Assembly (NCBI RefSeq): GCF_018063565.1
Contig: NZ_JAGPBB010000001.1
Location: 81,248-145,247 of the forward strand
Origin: Rhodoferax sp.
GTDB lineage: Bacteria > Pseudomonadota > Gammaproteobacteria > Burkholderiales > Burkholderiaceae_C
DNA: 64,000 bases
Direction of reading: 5' to 3'
Positions 46,176-53,773 of the stretch are shown piece after piece. Below the pieces are notes generated by a model. That model saw only the letters and a program-made list of their open reading frames with translations, ran no database searches and had not been told where the DNA came from. Numbering within the stretch: the stretch's first letter is position 1; each line of letters starts with the position of its first letter. Made by a program: the position numbers and the translations under genes.

Positions 46176-47599
46176 CCACGCGTCTCCTGCGCAGCATCGG
46201 CATTGACTTGGGCACGACCACGTCGCAGGTGATATTTTCCGAGCTGGAAATCGTCAACACCGCCGGTCCCACCAGCGTGCCACACTATGAATTTTCCCGG
46301 CGCGACATTTTGTATGTCAGCCCGGTGATCTTCACGCCATTTGCGCCTGACGGTCAGGTAGACATACAGGCGCTGGATGCTTTTATTCGCCAGCAGTACG
46401 AATCGGCTGGCCTAACGGTCAGCGAAGTGGAGTCGGGCGCGGTCATCATCACCGGTGAAACCTCCAAGGTGCGCAACGCGCGTGACACGGTGATGTCGCT
46501 GGCCGCCGGCCTCGGTGATTTTGTGGTCGCTACAGCCGGGCCGCATCTGGAGTCGGTTATTGCCGGACGCGGCTCTGGCGCAGGGGCGTATTCTGAAGCC
46601 AACGCCGCCCGCGTGCTAAATATCGACGTGGGTGGGGGCACCTCCAACTACGCTGTGTTTGAAGGCGGCAGGGTGATCGATACGGCCTGCCTGAACGTCG
46701 GCGGCCATTTGATCCAAACCGATGGCAGTGGACGCGTCAGCACCATCCATGCGCCAGCCGCGCTGATCCTGCGCGAGCTGTTTGGCGCAGATCGCACCGC
46801 CGCCCAGCTTTCCACACAGGATTTGCAACAGGTGGCCGAGCGCATGGCGGCGTTGATTACTGAGCTGATACGGGCCCAGCCCTCCCCGCTCGCGCAGCAA
46901 CTCCTGATGACCGATGCCCTTCGTGAAGCCTACCGTTTTGACGCGGTGTTTATTTCGGGTGGCGTCGGTGAATGTATGGTGCATCCGTCCAACGAATCGC
47001 CCTACCGCTTTGGCGACATCGGCCCGCTGTTGGCGCAGGCGCTGGCACGGCAACTGGCTGCGGGTGGTTTTCCGGTGCGGGAACCCGCCCAAACCCTGCG
47101 CGCCACGGTGATTGGTGCGGGTGCCCACACCCTCACGCTGTCTGGCAGTACGGTCTGGAACAGATACCAGGGTGTGCCGCTGCGCAATCTGCCGGTGCTG
47201 CACCCGCGCCTGCGCTGGCGCGAGTTCCGACCCGGTGCGCTCAACAAAGCGTGGCAGGAGGCCGTCAAGGTCCACGATCTCGATGCTGCGGCTGACGTCT
47301 ACGCACTGGCGCTGCCGGACGACATCCCCGTCACCTGCCAGACCGTCTGGCAGGCAGCCCTTGAACTGCAAAGCTTTGCGCGCACGCAACCCGGCAGCAC
47401 GCACCCGCTGGTGGCGGTGACCTCGCAGGATGTGGGCAAGGCGCTGGGCATGGAACTGTTTCGCCTGGTCCCCGGGCGCGAGCTGCTGATCATCGACGAG
47501 GTCCACACCCGCGCTGGCGACTATCTGGACATTGGCAAGAGTTACTTCAACGGCGGCACCATTCCCGTGACCGTCAAGTCGCTTGCCTTTCCGCATTGA
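46172..47599 (+). CDS. eutA: Ethanolamine ammonia-lyase reactivating factor EutA
   Basis: A 475-aa Hsp70/actin-like ATPase that exchanges damaged cobalamin in EutBC. LLRSIGIDLGTTTSQVIFS (phosphate 1 motif), LNIDVGGGTSNYAVFEGG (phosphate 2), and ISGGVGEC with GAGAHTLTLSGST are the expected sites. The C-terminal DYLDIGKSYFNGGTIPVTVKSLAF matches enteric EutA. ATG 46172 overlaps the stop of the upstream repeat-derived ORF, so its translation may depend on that ORF. Confidence 0.95.
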   Translation: MTTRLLRSIGIDLGTTTSQVIFSELEIVNTAGPTSVPHYEFSRRDILYVSPVIFTPFAPDGQVDIQALDAFIRQQYESAGLTVSEVESGAVIITGETSKVRNARDTVMSLAAGLGDFVVATAGPHLESVIAGRGSGAGAYSEANAARVLNIDVGGGTSNYAVFEGGRVIDTACLNVGGHLIQTDGSGRVSTIHAPAALILRELFGADRTAAQLSTQDLQQVAERMAALITELIRAQPSPLAQQLLMTDALREAYRFDAVFISGGVGECMVHPSNESPYRFGDIGPLLAQALARQLAAGGFPVREPAQTLRATVIGAGAHTLTLSGSTVWNRYQGVPLRNLPVLHPRLRWREFRPGALNKAWQEAVKVHDLDAAADVYALALPDDIPVTCQTVWQAALELQSFARTQPGSTHPLVAVTSQDVGKALGMELFRLVPGRELLIIDEVHTRAGDYLDIGKSYFNGGTIPVTVKSLAFPH

Positions 47600-47611
47600 A
47601 GGACTACCAAC

Positions 47612-48973
47612 ATGATGCTTTCCACCCGACTGTTTGGCCACGGCTACACCTTCAAAAGTGTGAAAGACGTGCTGGCCAAAGCCAACGAGGCGCGCTCTGG
47701 CGACCGGCTGGCCGGCATTGCCGCGCAGGACGCGCGTGAACGCGTGGCGGCCAAACAGGTGCTCTCAGAATTGCTATTGTCCGACCTGCGCAACAACCCG
47801 GCGGTGCCGTATGAAGAAGACTGCGTCACGCGGCTGATTCAGGACAACGTGAACGAGGCGGTTTACAAACGCATTCAAGGTTGGAGCGTGGGTGAGCTGC
47901 GCGAATACCTGCTGGGCGACACCGCCACACCCGAAGAGCTGGAGGTGCTGCGCAAAGGACTCACGTCAGAAATGGTGGCGGCCGTGGCCAAGATCTGCTC
48001 GAACGGCGATCTGATTTACGGTGCCAAGCTGCTGCCGGTGGTGACCAAGGCCAACACCACTCTGGGCTTGCCCGGGCGCTTCAGCAGCCGCTTGCAGCCC
48101 AACGATACGCGCGACGACATTCGCAGCATCACGGCGCAGATTTACGAGGGCCTGTCGTACGGTTCGGGTGACGCGGTGATTGGCGTAAACCCGGTCACCG
48201 ACAACGTCGAGTCGGTCACGCGCATCCTGCATCAGGTGTATGACGTCATTGAGAAATACCAGATTCCGACGCAGGGCTGCGTGCTGGCGCACATCAGCAC
48301 GCAGATGGAAGCGGTGCGTAAGGGTGCGCCGATCGGTCTGTTGTTCCAGAGCATTTGCGGCAGCGAAAAAGGCTTGAAAGAGTTTGGCATTTCGTTGGAA
48401 ATGCTTGACGAGGCCGCCGATGTGGGGCGGCATTATTCGCGTGTGGCCGGTGGCCACTGCCTGTATTTTGAAACCGGTCAGGGCTCGGCCTTGTCGGCCA
48501 ACGCGCACCACGGCGCTGACCAGGTCACGATGGAAGCGCGCAACTACGGTCTGGCGCGGCATTATTCGCCCTTTATCGTCAACACCGTGGTCGGCTTTAT
48601 CGGCCCCGAATACCTCTACAACAGCCGGGAAATTCTGCGTGCCGGGCTCGAAGACCACTTCATGGGCAAGCTCTCGGGCATTTCGATGGGTTGTGACTGT
48701 TGTTACACCAACCATGCCGACGCCGACCAGAATTCCAACGAGAGTCTGTTGATGCTGATGGCCACGGCCGGTTGCAATTTTGTGATTGCCATGCCGCTGG
48801 GTGACGACATCATGCTCAATTACCAGACCTGCTCGTTCCACGATATCGCCACCGTACGGCAAACGCTGGGGCTGCGGCCAGCGCCCGAGTTTGAACACTG
48901 GCTGGAAGCACGCGGCTTGATGGCGAACGGCAAGCTGACCCGCGCCGCGGGTGACCCCTCGCTGTTTTTCTGA
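47612..48973 (+). CDS. eutB: Ethanolamine ammonia-lyase large subunit EutB
   Basis: A 453-aa catalytic subunit that, with EutC and adenosylcobalamin, splits ethanolamine into acetaldehyde and ammonia. GHGYTFKSVKDVLAKANE, SYGSGDAVIGVNPVTDN, GLLFQSICGSEKGL and SGISMGCDCCYTNHADADQ are hallmark segments. Length is equal to the enteric protein. It begins 12 bp after eutA and ends 12 bp before eutC, so the complex subunits are tightly co-expressed. No repeat interrupts eutA-B-C. Confidence 0.97.
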   Translation: MMLSTRLFGHGYTFKSVKDVLAKANEARSGDRLAGIAAQDARERVAAKQVLSELLLSDLRNNPAVPYEEDCVTRLIQDNVNEAVYKRIQGWSVGELREYLLGDTATPEELEVLRKGLTSEMVAAVAKICSNGDLIYGAKLLPVVTKANTTLGLPGRFSSRLQPNDTRDDIRSITAQIYEGLSYGSGDAVIGVNPVTDNVESVTRILHQVYDVIEKYQIPTQGCVLAHISTQMEAVRKGAPIGLLFQSICGSEKGLKEFGISLEMLDEAADVGRHYSRVAGGHCLYFETGQGSALSANAHHGADQVTMEARNYGLARHYSPFIVNTVVGFIGPEYLYNSREILRAGLEDHFMGKLSGISMGCDCCYTNHADADQNSNESLLMLMATAGCNFVIAMPLGDDIMLNYQTCSFHDIATVRQTLGLRPAPEFEHWLEARGLMANGKLTRAAGDPSLFF

Positions 48974-48985
48974 TTGGAGCGCACC

Positions 48986-49879
48986 ATGAACGAAGCCCAG
49001 ATCGCCGACATTGTTCGCGCCGTGATGCGCGAGCTGCAACAAACCCCCGGCGCACTCGCGTCCACCGAGGTCTCGCCTGCAGATGCGCCAGTACCGGGTG
49101 AACTGCCCGACCTGGGCAGCGAGGAAGCCCGCACCTGGATCGGCGTGGCTGATGCCAAAAGCTTGGAGGTGCTGACCGAACTGCGCCGCAGCACCCGCGC
49201 CCGCGTCTGTGCTGGGCGCATCGGCCCGCGCCCGCGCACCCAGTCACTGCTGCGTTTTCTGGCGGATCATTCGCGCTCCAAAGAAACCGTGCTGAGCGAA
49301 ATCCCAAATGAATGGGTGCAGCGCGCCGGGCTGCTGGAGGTGCAGACCGAGATTGTGGAAAAAGGCCAGTACCTGACACGCCCGGATCTGGGCCGGGTGC
49401 TGAGCGCCAAAGGGCTGGAGATGGTCAAAACCCAATGCATTCAGGCGCCTGATGTGCAGTTGCTGATCTCGGACGGCTTGTCCACCGAGGCCACCACGGC
49501 CAACTTTGACGACATCGTGCCGCCATTGATTCGCGGCATGGAATCCTTGCAGCTCAAGGCCGGCACACCGCTGTTTGTGCGTTTTGGCCGCGTCAAGGTC
49601 GAAGACCAGATTGGTGAGTTGCTAAAAGCCCGGGTGGTGATCCTGCTGATTGGTGAGCGCCCCGGTCTGGGCCAGTCCGAGAGCCTGTCGTGTTACATGG
49701 TCTACCAACCCACCCGCCAGACGGTGGAGGCTGAGCGCACCTGTATTTCCAACATCCACCGGGGTGGTACCCCACCCGTTGAAGCGGCGGCCGTGATCGC
49801 CGAACTGGCGGCGCGCATGCTCAAAGAACAGTGCAGCGGGATTGCGTTGGGCAAAAAAATGGCGGGGGGTGGGTCATGA
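48986..49879 (+). CDS. eutC: Ethanolamine ammonia-lyase small subunit EutC
   Basis: About 297 aa; with EutB forms the cobalamin site. N-terminal [17 protein letters not shown] resembles the encapsulation helix of enteric EutC, followed by a Pro/Gly linker. [57 protein letters not shown] are family motifs. ATG 48986 is preferred over TTG 48974. The TGA stop (49877-49879) overlaps ATG 49876 of the following repeat-derived ORF. Confidence 0.95.
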   Translation: MNEAQIADIVRAVMRELQQTPGALASTEVSPADAPVPGELPDLGSEEARTWIGVADAKSLEVLTELRRSTRARVCAGRIGPRPRTQSLLRFLADHSRSKETVLSEIPNEWVQRAGLLEVQTEIVEKGQYLTRPDLGRVLSAKGLEMVKTQCIQAPDVQLLISDGLSTEATTANFDDIVPPLIRGMESLQLKAGTPLFVRFGRVKVEDQIGELLKARVVILLIGERPGLGQSESLSCYMVYQPTRQTVEAERTCISNIHRGGTPPVEAAAVIAELAARMLKEQCSGIALGKKMAGGGS

Positions 49880-50328
49880 AGGCTACCGCGATAAACCGAA
49901 GGCTGGCCCAAATGCCACCGCCAATCAGGCAGTCGGGTATGCATTGCAGCGTTGATCGCGTGCGCGATGTAGCAGATTTGGGGTCGGATCCCAATTCGGC
50001 CCGGCACTTTAGGATTCGTGACGAAAGCATCCCCGAATTGGGCTCTGACCCCAATTCTGCGGGTTATCGGGCAGACAGTTCAAGCCTGTTTTATGCCTCT
50101 AGCCCAGACACAGCAAGCGCCAAAAGCTATTTAGTTGATAACAATCCAACGTCGCGCTCGACCAGTGGACCATGCGCTGAAACCCGCAAAATGGGGGTCA
50201 GAGCCCAATTCGGGAATGTTTTGCCCGCCTATCCAGCGCCAGTGAGCCGAATTGGGATCCGACCCCCATTCCGCTACACCGCGCATCTGCCCTGCGCCAC
50301 CTTTAAAGTCCGCCATGTCCACCTTTGA
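49876..50328 (+). CDS. Repeat-derived coupled ORF between eutC and eutL (function unknown)
   Basis: A 150-codon ORF. Its ATG overlaps the eutC stop (ATGA), and its stop lies 14 bp inside eutL, so it bridges the gap by translational coupling. It spans the second palindromic element (49972-50274) in the same frame as the ORF at 45633 and as eutK: SVD.. [33 protein letters not shown]. About 53 of 102 residues match the first ORF with no gaps; several differences are conservative. No known domain. It could be a translated spacer rather than a functional protein. Confidence 0.45.
   Translation: MKATAINRRLAQMPPPIRQSGMHCSVDRVRDVADLGSDPNSARHFRIRDESIPELGSDPNSAGYRADSSSLFYASSPDTASAKSYLVDNNPTSRSTSGPCAETRKMGVRAQFGNVLPAYPAPVSRIGIRPPFRYTAHLPCATFKVRHVHL
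49972..50274. repeat. Four-unit palindromic repeat element, copy 2 (A-B-B'-A')
   Basis: A at 49972-50001, B at 50032-50062, B' at 50184-50212, A' at 50246-50274. All start-to-start distances (60, 152, 62) equal those of copy 1, though the 30-bp spacers share only about a third of positions. In B' and A' the AATTGGGG core has become AATGGGGG and the CCCCAAAT core CCCCCATT, so the right arm has drifted. Both A units and both B units of the left arm are identical to copy 1 in the core. Confidence 0.9.
50094..50134 (+). repeat. Short dispersed repeat, copy in element 2
   Basis: TGCCTCTAGCCC with AGCTATTTAG 31 bp from the start. Same position relative to the palindromic units as in element 1, so the two elements carry it as part of the unit. 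About two thirds of bases match. Confidence 0.6.
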
Positions 50329-50971
50329 AAAAATTCCGGTGTCAGTCTGCGCCGTGCGGCTGATCTCGTCGCTGCAGGAAGATTTCAAAAAAGAACTCAA
50401 ACTCGACGACAGTGTGTTTAGCCTGGGTGTGTTTACCGCCGATTCGGACGACGTGGCCTACATCGCGGCCGACGAGGCCACCAAGCAGGCCAATGTGCGC
50501 GTGGTCTATGGCAGCTCGTTCTACGCCGGTGCCAAGCACGGCCCATCGAGCACGGCGGGCGAAGTGATCCTGATGCTGGCCGGCCCGTCGCCTGCCGAGG
50601 TGCGCTCGGGGCTGGACGCGGCACTCGGCGCGGTGCGCGATGGCGCGGCGTTTCAGTGGGCCAACGATGCCCACACCGTGGCCTTTTTGTCGCATGTGGT
50701 GACGCGCTGCGGGTCGTATCTGGCCGAGGTGGCCGGCGTCAAGGAAGGTGACTCGATGGCCTATCTGGTCGCACCTCCGCTGGAGGCCGCCGTGGGTCTG
50801 GATGCCGCACTCAAAGCGGCTGAGGTGCGACTGGCCGGTTATGTGCGTCCGCCATCCCCCACCAACTATTCCGGTGCCTACCTGCAAGGCTCCCAAGCCG
50901 CGTGCCGCGCCGCCTGTGACGCGTTTTCCCGCACCGTTGCTGATATCGCAGCGCAACCTTTGGTGTACTGA
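50315..50971 (+). CDS. eutL: Trimeric tandem-BMC shell protein EutL
   Basis: A 218-aa protein with two permuted BMC domains; trimers have a gated pore. [32 protein letters not shown]-type ([17 protein letters not shown]) and the second-domain [23 protein letters not shown] are seen. Length equals enteric EutL (219). ATG 50315 gives the right N terminus; it overlaps the preceding repeat-derived ORF by 14 bp. It ends one base before eutK. Confidence 0.95.
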   Translation: MSTFEKIPVSVCAVRLISSLQEDFKKELKLDDSVFSLGVFTADSDDVAYIAADEATKQANVRVVYGSSFYAGAKHGPSSTAGEVILMLAGPSPAEVRSGLDAALGAVRDGAAFQWANDAHTVAFLSHVVTRCGSYLAEVAGVKEGDSMAYLVAPPLEAAVGLDAALKAAEVRLAGYVRPPSPTNYSGAYLQGSQAACRAACDAFSRTVADIAAQPLVY

Positions 50972-50972
50972 G

Positions 50973-51764
50973 ATGAAGCACGCCCTGGGCTTTCTGGAAG
51001 TGCGTGGGCTGGTGGCCGGCATTGAGTGCGCCGACGCCATGCTCAAAGCCGCCAACGTGCGCCTGATCACGCAGATTATCACCAACCCTGCGCTGATCAC
51101 ACTGATCGTCGAGGGCGACATCGGCTCCTGCCGCGCCGCCATCGATGCCGGCCGCATGGCTGCTGAGCGACTGGGTGCCATGGTCAGCGAAAAAGTCATT
51201 GGCCGCCCCGAACCGGATCTGGCGCTGTTTGTAAATGCCAAGCAGCGCTGGAAAGCACCAACCGGTCAGCCCAGCGGCAACATCAGCAGAAACGGAATTG
51301 GAAATGTCAGCGTGCAGCCAGAGGTAGCGATCTCCCCGGAAGTCCATGAATCGTTGCCCGTCGATAAGGCGCACGGCTTAGCAGATTTGGGGTCGGATCC
51401 CAATTCGGCCAACAACAGCCAATTTGATGCACAAGCCGCCCCCGAATTGGGCTCTGACCCCAATTCTGCGGACCCTACCGACGACGACCTATCGGCCAGC
51501 CCGCATGACATCAACAACGCGGACCGCCAGCCAGCCAATTCAGCGGACCATCCATCCGCCCCGCGACAGAACGATCACGATGTCAACCCGCCAGACCCAC
51601 TGCAAGCCCTCCTCGCCTACCTGACCCCCATCCCCAACGGCAAACGCCTCGATCAACTGGCGGCAACCATGAACTTGCCGGAAAAAGCGCTTCATGCGCT
51701 TTTGAACACCGCCCTCAACCAAGGTCGCCTGAAAAAGCTTGGCAGCCGCTACATGATCCCTTAA
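50973..51764 (+). CDS. eutK: Shell protein EutK with repeat-expanded linker and C-terminal HTH-like domain
   Basis: About 263 aa, against about 166 in E. coli. Residues 1-95 are a BMC domain (ALGFLEVRGLVAGIECADAMLKAA). The last about 55 residues (ALLAYLTPIPNGKRLDQLA and on to YMIP) match the helix-turn-helix-like tail of EutK. Between them is an acidic, polar, probably disordered linker of about 115 residues. Codons about 137-167 of it are encoded by the A and B palindromic units (51381-51471): [10 protein letters not shown] and [10 protein letters not shown]. Frame is intact. It is one base after the eutL stop. Confidence 0.88.
   Translation: MKHALGFLEVRGLVAGIECADAMLKAANVRLITQIITNPALITLIVEGDIGSCRAAIDAGRMAAERLGAMVSEKVIGRPEPDLALFVNAKQRWKAPTGQPSGNISRNGIGNVSVQPEVAISPEVHESLPVDKAHGLADLGSDPNSANNSQFDAQAAPELGSDPNSADPTDDDLSASPHDINNADRQPANSADHPSAPRQNDHDVNPPDPLQALLAYLTPIPNGKRLDQLAATMNLPEKALHALLNTALNQGRLKKLGSRYMIP
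51381..51471 (+). repeat. Half palindromic element (A-B) inside eutK
   Basis: A at 51381-51410 and B at 51441-51471, 60 bp apart, exactly as in the two intergenic elements. The spacer differs from both. No clear B' or A' follow. It encodes [10 protein letters not shown] and [10 protein letters not shown] in the eutK frame. The preceding V-D-x4-L residues also match the elements, so homology extends a little upstream. Confidence 0.9.
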
Positions 51765-51774
51765 GGAAAAGTAC

Positions 51775-53088
51775 GTGAACGACATCGCCCTCAAAGCCCG
51801 CGAAGCCGGCGTGGTCGGCTCCGGCGGCGCGGGTTTTCCAACCCATGTCAAGCTGCTGAGTCCGGCCGAGATCTACCTGGTCAACGCCGCCGAATGTGAG
51901 CCGTTGCTCAAGGTGGATCAACAACTCGCCGTCAAGTACGCCAGCCAGCTGGTGCGCGGCCTGCAGCTGGCCATGCAGGCGGTGGGTGCGCGCGAAGGCA
52001 TCATCGCCTTCAAGGCCAAGTATGTGGATGCCATTGCCGCCGTGCAGCCGCTGCTGGCCAGCAACATGCGCATTCACATCCTCAAAGACATTTACCCAGC
52101 CGGCGACGAAGTCATCACCATCTGGATGGCCACCGGCCGGCGCGTGCCCCCTGCGGCGCTGCCCAAGGATGTGGGCGTGGCGGTCAACAATGTGCTGACC
52201 TTGATCAACCTGGCGCGGGCGGTGGACCACAACCTGCCGGTCACAGAGCGCACGCTGACCATTTCAGGTGCCGTGTCCGACCCCATCACGCTCACTGTGC
52301 CAATTGGCACACCGCTGAGCGAGGTGATTGCCCGCGCCGGCAGCATCACCACCGCCAAGCCGTATTTTGTGAACGGTGGCCCAATGATGGGCAAGCTGCT
52401 GGATGGCATCGATCAGCCGGTCACCAAAACCACCGGCGGCATCATTGTGCTGCCCGAAGATCACGTCGTGATCCGCCGCCATCGCCAGCCCATGCGGGAT
52501 GTGATGGCGATCGCCCGCGCCGTGTGTGAGCAGTGCAACCTGTGCACCGAATTGTGCCCGCGCCACCTGATTGGCCACGAATTGCACCCGGCGCTGATTG
52601 TGCGCAGCGCCAACTACCACGACATTGGCAAACCTTCGGTGCTGCTGTCGGCGCTGACCTGCTCGGAATGCGCTATATGTGAGCAATGGGCCTGCCCGGT
52701 GAACATCTCGCCGATGCGCATCAATGTGGCGCTGAAAGAAAAATTTCGTGCCGAAGGTGCGCGCTATGTGGGCGATCTGCGCCCGCTCGATCCAATGGCC
52801 GAACACCGGCTGGTGCCCACCTCGCGTCTCATCACGCGTCTGGGCATTGCGCCCTACAACAAAAAAGCCCCGCTGGACGAGACCGAAACCCATCCCGCCA
52901 CTGTGGTGCTCAATATGCGCCAGCACATTGGCGCGCCCGCGCTACCCGTGGTGCAGGTGGGTGATGCGGTCCAGCGCGGCCAGTTGTTGGCCGAGATTCC
53001 ACCCGACGCGCTGGGCGCCCGCATTCACGCCAGCATCAGCGGGCGCGTCACGGCCGTTTCTACCCAAGCCATCACCCTGACTGCCTGA
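51775..53088 (+). CDS. PduS-like SLBB/4Fe-4S flavoprotein (RnfC family)
   Basis: A 437-aa soluble protein. N-terminal GVVGSGGAGFPTHVKL and NAAECEPLL are the nucleotide/FMN-binding features of the RnfC/NuoF-like fold; an SLBB domain follows. Two 4Fe-4S motifs are CEQCNLCTELCPR (near residue 250) and CSECAICEQWACP (near 300). The C-terminal part has a biotinyl-like hammerhead (GARIHASISGRVTAV). PduS of Salmonella reduces cobalamin and binds PduT. Start GTG 51775 follows AAGGAAAAG. Enteric eut operons lack it. Role here is inferred. Confidence 0.88.
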   Translation: MNDIALKAREAGVVGSGGAGFPTHVKLLSPAEIYLVNAAECEPLLKVDQQLAVKYASQLVRGLQLAMQAVGAREGIIAFKAKYVDAIAAVQPLLASNMRIHILKDIYPAGDEVITIWMATGRRVPPAALPKDVGVAVNNVLTLINLARAVDHNLPVTERTLTISGAVSDPITLTVPIGTPLSEVIARAGSITTAKPYFVNGGPMMGKLLDGIDQPVTKTTGGIIVLPEDHVVIRRHRQPMRDVMAIARAVCEQCNLCTELCPRHLIGHELHPALIVRSANYHDIGKPSVLLSALTCSECAICEQWACPVNISPMRINVALKEKFRAEGARYVGDLRPLDPMAEHRLVPTSRLITRLGIAPYNKKAPLDETETHPATVVLNMRQHIGAPALPVVQVGDAVQRGQLLAEIPPDALGARIHASISGRVTAVSTQAITLTA

Positions 53089-53097
53089 AAGAAGACC

Positions 53098-53649
53098 ATG
53101 AACCACCACGCTATCGGACTGGTTGAATTCACCAGCATCGCCCAGGGCATTGCCGCAACGGACGCCATGGCCAAAACAGCCAATGTCGAAATCCTGTTTG
53201 CCAAAAGCATTTGCCCCGGCAAATACATCGTGATGATTGGCGGCGGTGTGGCCGCGGTGAACCAGTCGGTGGGTGCTGGTACCGAGCTGTGCCCGGATGT
53301 GGTGGTGGACAGCTTTGTCATCCCCAACGTTCACCCTGCCGTTCTGCCCGCCATCAGCGGTGGTACCCACATCGAGAATGTGCGCGCCATCAGCGTGATC
53401 GAAACCTATTCGGTGGCTGCCACCATTGAGGCCACCGATGCGGCGGTCAAAGCGGCGTCCGTAGAGCCGATTCGCATGCATCTGGCCTTTGGCATTGGTG
53501 GCAAAAGTTATGTCGTGCTGACCGGAGAGGTGGCGGATGTGAACGCCGCCACCCAGGCTGGCGCGGCAATTGCTTGTGATAAGGGGTTTCTGGTGTCCCA
53601 GGTGGTGATACCGCGTCCGAGCAAACAACTGATCGATCAGCTGCTGTGA
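53098..53649 (+). CDS. PduT-like tandem-BMC shell protein
   Basis: A 183-aa protein with two BMC domains (NHHAIGLVEFTSIAQGIAATDAM; NVRAISVIETYSVAATIEATDAAVKAA). The first domain has a Cys in KSICPGKYIVMIGG, at the pore position that binds a 4Fe-4S cluster in PduT. It therefore could pass electrons across the shell and pair with the PduS-like protein encoded 9 bp upstream. Identification is firm by domain layout; cluster binding is inferred. Confidence 0.88.
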   Translation: MNHHAIGLVEFTSIAQGIAATDAMAKTANVEILFAKSICPGKYIVMIGGGVAAVNQSVGAGTELCPDVVVDSFVIPNVHPAVLPAISGGTHIENVRAISVIETYSVAATIEATDAAVKAASVEPIRMHLAFGIGGKSYVVLTGEVADVNAATQAGAAIACDKGFLVSQVVIPRPSKQLIDQLL

Positions 53650-53773
53650 GGCCTAACCCGCTCAATAGGCGGTTTGCATTCTTTCCTCTCGTGCCGCCAC
53701 GTTTCGTCCGCTAGCGTCCACTTTCTGAAGCGGAACTGTTAAGTTTTCATTCAACTGAGTCAAGGAGTCGTTC

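Noticed and set aside
51685-51705. Perfect inverted repeat AAAAGCGC-5-GCGCTTTT in the eutK tail
   Set aside because: It encodes conserved HTH-like residues, lacks a T-run, and a short palindrome can arise by chance; no other copy is exact.
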